The notes below the pieces were generated by a model. The model did not search any database. It saw nothing but the letters and a program-made list of their open reading frames with translations, and had not been told where the DNA came from. A stretch of DNA of 64,000 nt from positions 124,001-188,000 of the forward strand of contig NZ_FOZW01000001.1 in the NCBI RefSeq assembly GCF_900116195.1. Direction: 5' to 3'. Each line of letters opens with the position of its first letter. Position 1 is the stretch's first letter. The translations under genes and the position numbers were made by a program. Below, one piece after another: positions 38,399-47,212 of the stretch. Source of the stretch: Alloyangia pacifica. GTDB lineage: Bacteria > Pseudomonadota > Alphaproteobacteria > Rhodobacterales > Rhodobacteraceae.

Positions 38399-39247
38399 AT
38401 GAAAACCACTCCCAGCCTCGACGACATCGCGCTGTTCCTTGCGGTGGCCGACGCGGGCACCCTTGCGGGGGCTGCAAAGCGCAGCGGGGCGAGCCAGCCC
38501 ACCCTCAGTCGCCGCATGACCGAGCTCGAGCGGCAGCTCGGCCAGCAGCTCTTTCAGCGCGGCGCGCAGCGCTACGGGCTCACCGCGGAGGGCCGACAAC
38601 TGGCCGAGGAGATGCGCGGGCTGCGCGAGGTCTCTGCCCGGCTTGGGCGCTGGCAGCAGGGCACCGCCGGGCCCGTGCGCGTGCGGATCACCGCCGGGCT
38701 CTGGACCTCGCGCTTCCTCGCGCGCGGGCTGGCGCACGTCTGGTCGCCGGAGGCACCGTGGCTGCCGGAGTTCACCGCCTCCAATGCCGATCTCGACATA
38801 GCCCGCCGCGCCGCCGATATCGGCGTGCGCAACCGCCGGCCCGAGCAGCCCTGGCTGGCGGGCCGCCGCACCCGGCGGCTGGCCTATGCCGCCTATGGGC
38901 GGGATGCACAGGTGCAGGGTTACGTGACCCTGCCGCCTGGCGCCGCGACCACACCCTCGGAACGCTGGCTGCGCGAAACCCATCCGGACGAGATCGTCAC
39001 CCATGCCTCCGACGCGCGGCTGGCGCTCGACATGGCGCTGGCGGGGGTCGCCCGGATCGTCATGCCCTGCTTTGCCGGTGACACCGAGCCCGGCCTCCTG
39101 CGTCTGTCTGATCCCATCGAGACGCTCTGCCACGACGAATGGCTCGTCGCCCACCACGAGGCCCGCCACGACCCGCCGGTGCGCGCCGCGCTCGACGCCT
39201 GCCACGCGCTGCTGACCGCGCCGGACCGGGCGGGCACATCGGCGTGA
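38399..39247 (+). CDS. LysR-family transcriptional regulator
   Basis: The 282-residue protein has a LysR winged helix-turn-helix (PSLDDIALFLAVADAGTLAGAAKRSGASQPTLSRRMTELE, residues 5-44) and a periplasmic-binding-like effector domain (about 90-270). The chosen ATG follows GAAGGGGA. The effector domain is divergent, and the ligand is not evident. It lies 46 bp before a DegT-type aminotransferase on the same strand, so it could regulate that gene. Confidence 0.9.
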   Translation: MKTTPSLDDIALFLAVADAGTLAGAAKRSGASQPTLSRRMTELERQLGQQLFQRGAQRYGLTAEGRQLAEEMRGLREVSARLGRWQQGTAGPVRVRITAGLWTSRFLARGLAHVWSPEAPWLPEFTASNADLDIARRAADIGVRNRRPEQPWLAGRRTRRLAYAAYGRDAQVQGYVTLPPGAATTPSERWLRETHPDEIVTHASDARLALDMALAGVARIVMPCFAGDTEPGLLRLSDPIETLCHDEWLVAHHEARHDPPVRAALDACHALLTAPDRAGTSA

Positions 39248-39293
39248 TCCGTTCCGCATTGACCGCGGCGCGGTGCGGGCGCATCAATGCCCC

Positions 39294-40520
39294 ATGACCG
39301 AGACGCCCATGATCGACAGCTTCGCGCCGGAACGGTTCACCGGCAGTTTCACCCAGCAGGAGCCGATCCCCGAGGCAGGGATCGCCGCGGCGCTGGAGGT
39401 GCTGCGCCATGGCCGGCTGCATCGCTACAACACCGCCGCCGGCGAGACCGCCGAGACCGCGCTGCTCGAGCAGGAGTTCGCCGCCTTCACCGGCGCGCGC
39501 TATTGCGTCGCCGTGGCCTCGGGCGGCTATGCGCTCGGCTGCGCCCTGCGTGCGCTCGAGGTGCAGCCCGGCGACAAGGTGCTGACCAATGCCTTCACCC
39601 TCGCGCCGGTGCCGGGGGCGATCGCCGCCCTGGGCGCGGTGCCGGTTTTCGTCGGGGTGACCGAGGATCTGGTGATCGACCTCGACGATCTCGCCGGCAA
39701 GCTGCCGCAGGCGCGGGTGCTGATGCTCAGCCACATGCGCGGGCACCTGTGCGACATGGACCGCCTGATGGCGCTTTGCGATGCCGCCGGGGTGCAGGTG
39801 GTCGAGGATTGCGCCCATACGATGGGGGCGTCCTGGAACGGCACGCCCTCGGGGCGGCACGGGGCGATCGGTTGCTACTCGACGCAGACATACAAGCACA
39901 TGAACTCTGGCGAGGGCGGTTTTCTGGTCACCGATGACGAGGATCTGGCCGCCCGCGCGGTGATGCTCTCGGGCAGCTACATGCTCTACGAGCGCCACCT
40001 CGCTGCGCCCGGGCCGGAGGCCTTTGAGCGGGTGAAATACGTCACTCCCAATGTCTCGGGCCGGATGGACAACCTGCGCGCCGCGCTGCTGCGCCCGCAG
40101 CTTGTCGATCTGCCGGCGCAGATCGCGCGCTGGAATGACCGCTACCGGGTGGTCGAGGACGGTCTGCGCGGCACCCCCGGCCTGACGGTGATCGGCCGCC
40201 CTGCGCCCGAGCGGTTCGTCGGTTCCTCGATCCAGGCGCTGCTGCTGGACTGGACGCCCGAGGCGATCGGCGAGGTGCTCTCCCGCTGCGCCGCGCGCGG
40301 CGTCGAGCTGAAGTGGTTCGGGGGTCAGGAACCCGTGGCCTTCACCTCGCGTTACGACAGCTGGCGCTATGCCCCGTCCGAGCCGATGCCCGCCACCGAC
40401 CGCATCCTGACCGGCATTCTCGACATGCGCCTGCCGCTGACCTTCAGCCTCGAGGATTGCGCGCTCATTGCCCGCATCATCCGCGCCGAGGTCTCGGCGG
40501 TTTACCAGCGGGCAAACTGA
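39294..40520 (+). CDS. DegT/DnrJ/EryC1-family PLP aminotransferase
   Basis: The 408-residue protein has the family PLP lysine K201 in CYSTQTYKHMNSGEGGF. It also has the cofactor aspartate in VEDCAHTMGAS and the phosphate-binding AVASGGYALGCALRAL. Such enzymes usually aminate keto-sugars, but no sugar-nucleotide genes flank it; its neighbours are LysR and XdhC. The upstream site is weak. A second ATG at 39309 is possible. The substrate is unknown. Confidence 0.82.
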   Translation: MTETPMIDSFAPERFTGSFTQQEPIPEAGIAAALEVLRHGRLHRYNTAAGETAETALLEQEFAAFTGARYCVAVASGGYALGCALRALEVQPGDKVLTNAFTLAPVPGAIAALGAVPVFVGVTEDLVIDLDDLAGKLPQARVLMLSHMRGHLCDMDRLMALCDAAGVQVVEDCAHTMGASWNGTPSGRHGAIGCYSTQTYKHMNSGEGGFLVTDDEDLAARAVMLSGSYMLYERHLAAPGPEAFERVKYVTPNVSGRMDNLRAALLRPQLVDLPAQIARWNDRYRVVEDGLRGTPGLTVIGRPAPERFVGSSIQALLLDWTPEAIGEVLSRCAARGVELKWFGGQEPVAFTSRYDSWRYAPSEPMPATDRILTGILDMRLPLTFSLEDCALIARIIRAEVSAVYQRAN

Positions 40521-40577
40521 GCGCAGGGGCGGAGCCACTGCCCCAGGCCGCAACCCAGACGCGGAGGAGCGTTTGTC

Positions 40578-41578
40578 ATGACCGACAGCACGACCGATCC
40601 GAAAGCCGCGAGCATCCGCGACTTCGACGCCATCCCCGAAACCGCGCTCGCCTGGCACCGCGCCGGCCGCAGGGCCGCGCTGGCCACGGTGATCCAGACC
40701 TGGGGCTCCGCCCCGCGCCGCACCGGCGCGCAGCTCGCCATCTCCGGCGACGGCGAGATCGAAGGCTCGGTCTCCGGTGGCTGCGTCGAGGGGGCGGTGA
40801 TCACCGAGGCGCTTGAGGCGCTGGACGAGGGCAAGTCCCGCGAGCTGGAATTCGGCGTCTCGGACGATGATGCCTTCGCCGTCGGCCTGGCCTGCGGCGG
40901 CACCATCCGCGTGCTGGTCGAACCGGTGGGCTCGGCGTTGCCCGAAGCGCTGCTCGCCGAGCTCTGCGAGGCCCGCGCCGCCCGCACCCCGGTGGCTTAC
41001 CTTGTCGACCTCGACAGCCAGGCGCGCGCGCTTGCCTACGACGGGCACGAGACGGCCTTCCGCATGGACCGTTCGGGCTTCGCCCCGGAGAGCCGGACCT
41101 TCGTCGCGATCCACAATCCGCCGTTGCGGCTGCTGGTGGTCGGCGCCGTGCATATCGCCCAGGCGCTGCTGCCCATGGCGCGCATCGCCGGCTACGATCC
41201 GGTGCTGATCGACCCGCGCGGGGCCTTCGGCTCCGAGGCGCGCTTTCCCGGTGAGACCATCCTCGACGACTGGCCCGACGAGGCGGTGACGAAACTGGGC
41301 CTCGACACCCGCACCGCGCTTGTGCTGCTGACCCATGATCCCAAGCTCGACGACCCGGCCATCGAGGCCGCGCTGCGCTCGAAGGTGTTCTACATCGGCG
41401 CGCTCGGCTCCACGCGTACCCATGCAAAGCGCGTGGCGCGGCTTTCGGAGGCGGGCTTCACCGAGGCCGAGATCGCGCTGATCCACGGTCCCATCGGGCT
41501 CGACATCGGCGCCTCGGGCCCAGCAGAGATCGCCGTGTCGATCCTCGCCGAGATGACCCGGGTGCTGAGGAAGGGCGC

Positions 41579-41582
<4 letters not shown>
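40578..41582 (+). CDS. XdhC/CoxF-family molybdoenzyme maturation protein
   Basis: The 334-residue protein has the N-terminal XdhC block TWGSAPRRTGAQLAISG and SVSGGCVEGAV. The C-terminal Rossmann-like XdhC domain follows (RLLVVGAVHIAQALLPMARI; FYIGALGSTRTHAKR). XdhC proteins bind molybdenum cofactor, protect it and help insert the sulfurated form into xanthine dehydrogenase or CO dehydrogenase-type enzymes. GGAGGAGCG precedes the ATG, and the stop overlaps the next start (ATGA). Confidence 0.9.
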
Positions 41583-42571
<989 letters not shown>

Positions 42572-42598
42572 GACGCGCTGGCAGTTTCCACCCGGCAG

Positions 42599-42660
42599 CT
42601 TCCACATGGTCAAAGTATCCCGGGGGAGGCCGCCGCAGGCGGACGGGGGCAGCGCCCCCT
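42599..42660 (-). repeat. Intergenic repeat, B type (B3)
   Basis: Read on the minus strand it has GGGGGCGCTGCCCCC, GTCCGCC-TGC-GGCGGC, CCCCCGGGATACTTT and ACCATGTGGAAG-type modules. It follows the MoCF gene end and precedes the infC terminator. Confidence 0.6.
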
Positions 42661-42708
42661 CCAACGCCGACGAGAGGCGCTGCTGACAATGGAGGTGCCA
42701 CCAAAAGC

Positions 42709-42739
42709 AAAACCCGCCGGCGGCAGCGCGGCGGGTTTT
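42709..42739 (-). terminator. Terminator of infC (two-way)
   Basis: AAAACCCGCCG (42709-42719) pairs perfectly with CGGCGGGTTTT (42729-42739) across a 9-nt loop, so both strands have a short T-run. A second hairpin GGATCCCC / GGGGATCC (42748-42766) lies closer to the infC stop. Confidence 0.8.
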
Positions 42740-42777
42740 CCCTCGGCGGATCCCCGGAGGGGATCCTCGGATGGCGC

Positions 42778-43323
42778 TTACTTGGTGATCGGACCGATCA
42801 TCATGACCATCTGGCGGCCTTCCATCTTGGGCATGTTCTCGACCTTGCCCACTTCCTTGACGTCCTCGGAGACGCGCTCGAGCAGCTCGCGGCCGAGGTT
42901 CTGGTGTGCCATCTCGCGGCCCCGGAAGCGCAGGGTGATCTTCACCTTGTCGCCGCCTTCGAGGAACTTCAGCACGTTGCGCATCTTGACGTCGTAGTCG
43001 TGCGTGTCGGTGCCGGGGCGGAACTTGACTTCCTTGACCTCGATGGTCTTCTGCTTCTTCCGCGCTTCGCTCTCACGCTTCTGCTGTTCGTACTTGAACT
43101 TGCCGAAGTCCATGATCTTGCAGACGGGCGGCTTGGCGTTGGGCGAGATCTCGACCAGATCGAGCCCCGCTTCCTCTGCCATCTCCAGCGCGCGCGCAGG
43201 CGTCTGAACACCGAGGTTTTCACCTTCGGCGCCGATCAGGCGGATTTCAGGAGCCCGGATGCGATCGTTGACGCGGGGGCCGGTGTCGCGCGTCGGGGGC
43301 GCGTTGTGAGGTCTGCGAGCTAT
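42778..43323 (-). CDS. infC: Translation initiation factor IF-3 with non-canonical ATA start
   Basis: The 181-residue protein has IF3-N ([20 protein letters not shown]...[20 protein letters not shown]) and IF3-C ([20 protein letters not shown]...MIGPITK). The family start aligns with the ATA codon at 43323, which follows AAAGGACG at the right distance. The nearest ATG (43410) would add 29 unlikely residues. Rare AUU/AUA/AUC starts in infC allow autoregulation, since IF3 itself rejects such codons. No rpmI-rplT follows in this window. Confidence 0.93.
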   Translation of the reverse strand: MARRPHNAPPTRDTGPRVNDRIRAPEIRLIGAEGENLGVQTPARALEMAEEAGLDLVEISPNAKPPVCKIMDFGKFKYEQQKRESEARKKQKTIEVKEVKFRPGTDTHDYDVKMRNVLKFLEGGDKVKITLRFRGREMAHQNLGRELLERVSEDVKEVGKVENMPKMEGRQMVMMIGPITK

Positions 43324-43542
43324 GGTTTTCGTCCTTTGTTGCCGTGTCTCGTAGGCGCGCAAAGTAGTGCTGCGGGCGAGGTGTTTCAAGCGACAATTGG
43401 CCGAAACCATGGCCCGGCGGGCCTCAACCCGCTCATCCCGCGCGCGTTTGCCCGCCGATGACCCCAGGGCCGGATGATCGTGGCACTCTGGGTGCCTATC
43501 TCACACCGACGCGACACTCACGCGAGACTGGAGGGATCCGAG

Positions 43543-44241
43543 ATGAGAAAACCGATTCTGATCGTCGTGGCCATCGTGCTGTTGGGCTTCTTGCTGCTTG
43601 GCATGCGCGGGGGCGAGGATGGCGGCATTCCCGTCGGCGAGCCGGAGACCGGCACCGTGGAAGAGAGCATGGACGCCGCCGGCGCAGGGGCCGAGGACGC
43701 CGCCGAGAGCGCCGGGGACGCGCTCGAGCAGGCGGCGGACGAGGCCGCCGCGGCGGGCCGAGAGGCCATGGACAGTGCCGGCGAGGCAGCAGGGAATGCC
43801 ATGGATGCGATTTCCGAGGCAGCCGACAAGGCCGCGGAGACCGTGCAGGGCGCGGCGGACACCGTGTCGGACGCCGCAAAGGAGGTGATGGACGCGGGCA
43901 GCGAGGCAGCCTCCGACGCGGGGGATGAACTTCGCGATGCCGCGGATAGCGCCATGGCGTCGGCAGACAGCGCGATGGACAGCGCCCAGAGTTCGACCGG
44001 GGCGGCGCTGGAGAACGCCGGCGATACGGCCGCCGACGTGGCGGAGATGTCCGAGGCGCAGCTGCGCGAGCTCTTTACCGTGGACGGCTTCGACTACGAC
44101 AAGGCAGTGACCTATATCGAACAGTCCGACCTTGGCTTTGCGGCCAAGGAGGCGACGAAATCGGCACTGGCTTCGGTGCGCGACGCGCCCGAACAACTGG
44201 CCCCGGTGCTCGAAGAGGCGCGCGAACGGCTCGGCCTCTGA
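43543..44241 (+). CDS. Alanine-rich membrane-anchored helical repeat protein (LEA/apolipoprotein-like)
   Basis: The 232-residue protein has an N-terminal anchor (about 4-20). An acidic Ala/Asp/Glu-rich amphipathic helix region follows (about 40-165) with loosely repeated AADxxxDAAxE units. A distinct C-terminal domain (about 178-232) contains LRELFTVDGFDYDKAVTYIE. The repeat resembles LEA-type desiccation or apolipoprotein proteins but may be convergent. GGAGGGA precedes the ATG. It is divergent from infC. Function unknown; a periplasmic location is implied by the anchor. Confidence 0.75.
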   Translation: MRKPILIVVAIVLLGFLLLGMRGGEDGGIPVGEPETGTVEESMDAAGAGAEDAAESAGDALEQAADEAAAAGREAMDSAGEAAGNAMDAISEAADKAAETVQGAADTVSDAAKEVMDAGSEAASDAGDELRDAADSAMASADSAMDSAQSSTGAALENAGDTAADVAEMSEAQLRELFTVDGFDYDKAVTYIEQSDLGFAAKEATKSALASVRDAPEQLAPVLEEARERLGL

Positions 44242-44361
44242 GCATCGCGCGCGCTGAAACGAAAATTCGTGCCCGCGCCGAGATTTTTCGGCGCGGTCTC
44301 GATCCGTTCGCGCTAATGTCCCCTACGCGTATCGAGGGAGCCATTTAGGGAGAGCCGGGCC

Positions 44362-45003
44362 ATGGGAAATTTTAGGGCGGAACTGCTGCATCGCCGGGTG
44401 CCGATCATTCTGACGTTGGGCGCGCTGTGCTTTGTCGGCTGCGTTCTGTCCGGGTGGTTTTTCGGGCTGGAGCTTCTGGTCCGGGGCAGCGCCGATCGCG
44501 CTGCCATGGTCCCGAGCACGGCGATCAGCGTCGCGCTGCTGTTCTCGGGGGCCGCGTTCTATCTGCGGCCGGATCGGATGCGCGGGGCTGTGATCACCTG
44601 CGCGGGGCTTGCTGCCGCCGTCGCGCTCACCAACTCCATCGTCATCCCGCTGCACGGCACGGGGCTGGACGTCTTTGTCGAGACCCGTGCCCCGACGGAC
44701 CGCATGTCGCCGGGCACCATCACCGGGCTGCTGATCGCGGCCTTCGGTCTGGCGAGCCTCTGCAGCGCCCGCCTGCGTGGTTTCGAGGCGCCGATGCTGA
44801 CGGCCGTGACGGGGCTGACCGGAATTCTGTCGGTCATCGTGGTGCATGATTTCCATCTCGGCGCACCGCTGGCCCTTCCGTTCGTCGAGGCCATGTCGAT
44901 CTACACGGCGCTGAGCCTGCTGACCTTCTACGTGGTGCTGCTGCTGATCGCGCTGGCTCCGTCGCATGCGCCGCGCGCCTCCATGCTGAGCCTCGGGGAT
45001 TGA
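44362..45003 (+). CDS. Polytopic membrane protein resembling a stand-alone sensor input domain
   Basis: The 213-residue protein has six predicted membrane segments and no soluble domain. The loop DRMSPGTITGLLIAAFGLAS is similar to the conserved loop of N-terminal membrane modules found in sensor kinases and diguanylate cyclases (MxPxTAL-type). Here no PAS, kinase or GGDEF part follows. AGGGAGAG precedes the ATG. It is followed by a two-way terminator. Signalling partner and ligand are unknown. Confidence 0.65.
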   Translation: MGNFRAELLHRRVPIILTLGALCFVGCVLSGWFFGLELLVRGSADRAAMVPSTAISVALLFSGAAFYLRPDRMRGAVITCAGLAAAVALTNSIVIPLHGTGLDVFVETRAPTDRMSPGTITGLLIAAFGLASLCSARLRGFEAPMLTAVTGLTGILSVIVVHDFHLGAPLALPFVEAMSIYTALSLLTFYVVLLLIALAPSHAPRASMLSLGD

Positions 45004-45050
45004 GCCGGGGATCGACCCGGGGCTGAGGATTGCCGCCACAACAAAGCCAA

Positions 45051-45076
45051 AAGCCCCGGCGGTGCCGGGGCTTTTT
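45051..45076. terminator. Two-way terminator between the membrane protein gene and fpr
   Basis: AAGCCCCGGC (45051-45060) and GCCGGGGCTT (45064-45073) form a 10-bp stem with loop GGT and T-runs on both strands. Confidence 0.9.
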
Positions 45077-45110
45077 CGTTGTCGCATCGCTGCCTGGGGC
45101 AGGGCGCTCC

Positions 45111-45974
45111 TCAGTCGAGGAAGGCCTTCTCCACCACGTAGTGCTTGGGATCCGAGTTGGCGCCCTCTTCGAGCCCGTAGTCCTCGAACATCTGCTTGAG
45201 CTCGAGGTTGAAGGCAAGGTTGCCGCAGATCATCGCGCGGTCGGTCTCGGGGTTCAGCGGCGCCACGCCGAGATCGGCAAAGGCCTCGCCCGAGCGCATC
45301 AGGTCGGTGATGCGGCCCATCTTCGGGCTCTCTTCGCGGGTGGTCGTCGGGTAGTACTTGATCTTTTTCCAGAACCCCTCGCCGATCAGCTCGTTCAGCA
45401 GCTCGTCGGTCTTCAGGCTCTCGATCAGCGCGGCGCCATACTCCAGCTCGCCTGCCTCGCGGCAGGTATGGGTGATGATCACCTCGTCGTAATCCTCGTA
45501 GGTCTGCGGCTCGCGCAGCAGCGAGGCGAAGGGCGCGAAGCCGGTGCCGGTGGCGAAGAACCACAGGCGCTTGCCGGGCAGCAGCGCGTCATGCACCAGC
45601 GTGCCGACTGGCTTGGGCCGCAGGATCAGCTCGTCGCCGGGCTGGATGTGCTGCAGCTTCGAGGTGAGCGGGCCGTCCTGCACCTTGATCGAGTAGAACT
45701 CCAGCTCCTCGTCCCAGGAGGGCGAGGCGATGGAATAGGCGCGCAGCAGCGGCTTCTGCTTGCCGGTCTTGGGGTCCGGATCGCCCATCAGGCCGATCAT
45801 CACGAACTCGCCCGAACGGAAGCGCAGGCTGGCGGGGCGGGTGACGCGGAAGGAGAACAGCCGGTCGGTCCAGTGCTTCACGTAGGTGATCGTCTGGGCG
45901 TCGGGAAGCACCATCTTCTTCGGCGCATCGGCTTTCGCTGCGGTGGCTTCGTTCACGGGTTTCATCTCTGTCAT
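45111..45974 (-). CDS. fpr: Ferredoxin/flavodoxin-NADP reductase
   Basis: The 287-residue flavoenzyme moves electrons between NADPH and ferredoxin or flavodoxin, here probably supplying the ferredoxin-type nitrite/sulfite reductase upstream. The FAD site RAYSIASP is at residues 78-85, the NADP site is WFFATGTGFAPFAS, and the C-terminal Fpr tail ends HYVVEKAFLD. An N-terminal Ala/Lys-rich extension (1-22) precedes the domain. It is last in the sulfur operon, 68 bp after the DUF934 gene. Confidence 0.93.
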   Translation of the reverse strand: MTEMKPVNEATAAKADAPKKMVLPDAQTITYVKHWTDRLFSFRVTRPASLRFRSGEFVMIGLMGDPDPKTGKQKPLLRAYSIASPSWDEELEFYSIKVQDGPLTSKLQHIQPGDELILRPKPVGTLVHDALLPGKRLWFFATGTGFAPFASLLREPQTYEDYDEVIITHTCREAGELEYGAALIESLKTDELLNELIGEGFWKKIKYYPTTTREESPKMGRITDLMRSGEAFADLGVAPLNPETDRAMICGNLAFNLELKQMFEDYGLEEGANSDPKHYVVEKAFLD

Positions 45975-46042
45975 GATGTCTCTCGCCGGCGCGGGGCCGG
46001 TCCCTTGGCTATATCTTCGATGCAGGTCAGGGGAAAGGCGTC

Positions 46043-46420
46043 TTAGCCGCGCACCCGCGACTGGTAGTCGTGCTTCTGCCAGTTGGCGCGGAATTTCCAC
46101 TCGTCCTCGGGCTGGCGGGCGGCCAGTTCGTCGGAGATCTCGATCTCGTCAAAGCCCGAGCGGCGGGCCATGGCGTATTGGTCCGAGATCACGTGGCCTG
46201 CGGCGCGCAGCGTGCCGGTGTAGCCGCGAAGGCGCAACAGGCGTGCGAGGGTGAAACCGCGCCCGTCGGCGAAGCTGGGGAAGGCGATGCGTACGTGCAC
46301 GGCATTGTGCGGCACTTCCAGCGAGGCCGGGTCGGTGTCGGAGGGCAGGTCCAGCACGGGGGCGTCCTGAGCTTCCCAGGTGTCGGGGCCGAAGCCCTCG
46401 TCGGTCACGATGACGGTCAT
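46043..46420 (-). CDS. DUF934 family protein
   Basis: The 125-residue protein has the family blocks [48 protein letters not shown] and WQKHDYQSRVR. DUF934 proteins lie next to sulfite reductases and APS reductases across proteobacteria and are thought to be oxidoreductase partners. The start overlaps the cysH stop (ATGA). Confidence 0.92.
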   Translation of the reverse strand: MTVIVTDEGFGPDTWEAQDAPVLDLPSDTDPASLEVPHNAVHVRIAFPSFADGRGFTLARLLRLRGYTGTLRAAGHVISDQYAMARRSGFDEIEISDELAARQPEDEWKFRANWQKHDYQSRVRG

Positions 46421-47208
46421 TGGCTCTGTCCTTCTCTCACGGCCTGGCCATTCACGAAATGGATGCCGCATTCAACCTTGTCTTCGCCGCGCCAGCGTCC
46501 GGCGCGGGGGTCCTCTCCGGGCGCGACCTTGCTGGTGCAGGGCGCGCAGCCGATCGACGGGTAGCCCTGCGCCACCAGCGGGTGCCGGGGCAGGCGGTTC
46601 TCGTCCATGTAGGCGCCGATGTCCTCGGGCGCCCAATGCGCCATCGGGTTCACCTTGATGCGCCCGGTTTCCTCTTCGAGCTCGAAAAACTCGAGGCTTG
46701 CCCGGGTCTTCGACTGGTAACGCTTGCGTCCAGTGATCCAGCCGTCGAAGCCCCCAAGGGCCTGCTCCAGCGGGAAGGTCTTGCGCAGCGCGCAGCAAGC
46801 GTCCTGATCGGAAAAACGCAGTGCGCCGTAGGGGTCGCGGGACTGCAGCAGCGCCTCGTCGGTGCGGATGATCCGCACGTCCGACAGGCGCAGCCGCTCG
46901 GAGACCTCGAGCTGGTACTCGAGCGTCTCGGCGAACAGCAGCCGCGTGTCGATGAAGAGCACCGGAGTCGTCCGGTCCACCACCGCCACGAGGTGCAGCA
47001 GCGCCACCGATTCCGCCCCGAAGGACGAGACCATGGCGATGCGCCCCGCCTCGGGATCCCGCAGGGCCCCCTCCAGCACCGCGGTCGCGCCGTGGTGCCG
47101 GTAGCGCGCATTGAGCGCGTCGACCCGGGCGCGCAGCTCTGCCAGCTCGTCGGGCAGCAGAGCCTTCGCGCCTGTCTCGGGCGTGTTGGGAGGGAGTTGG
47201 AGGGTCAT
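46417..47208 (-). CDS. cysH: Assimilatory adenylylsulfate (APS) reductase, CysH family
   Basis: The 263-residue enzyme reduces APS to sulfite. The presence of the cysteine pair in DQDACCALRKTFPL and the second pair in IGCAPCTS shows the 4Fe-4S cluster of the APS-reducing type rather than the PAPS type. The catalytic cysteine is in VECGIH. The nucleotide loop SSFGAESVALLHL and the substrate block KRYQSKTRASLEFFE are intact. AGGGAGTTGGAGG precedes the ATG. It is coupled to DUF934. Confidence 0.95.
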   Translation of the reverse strand: MTLQLPPNTPETGAKALLPDELAELRARVDALNARYRHHGATAVLEGALRDPEAGRIAMVSSFGAESVALLHLVAVVDRTTPVLFIDTRLLFAETLEYQLEVSERLRLSDVRIIRTDEALLQSRDPYGALRFSDQDACCALRKTFPLEQALGGFDGWITGRKRYQSKTRASLEFFELEEETGRIKVNPMAHWAPEDIGAYMDENRLPRHPLVAQGYPSIGCAPCTSKVAPGEDPRAGRWRGEDKVECGIHFVNGQAVREGQSQ

Positions 47209-47212
47209 CGCC

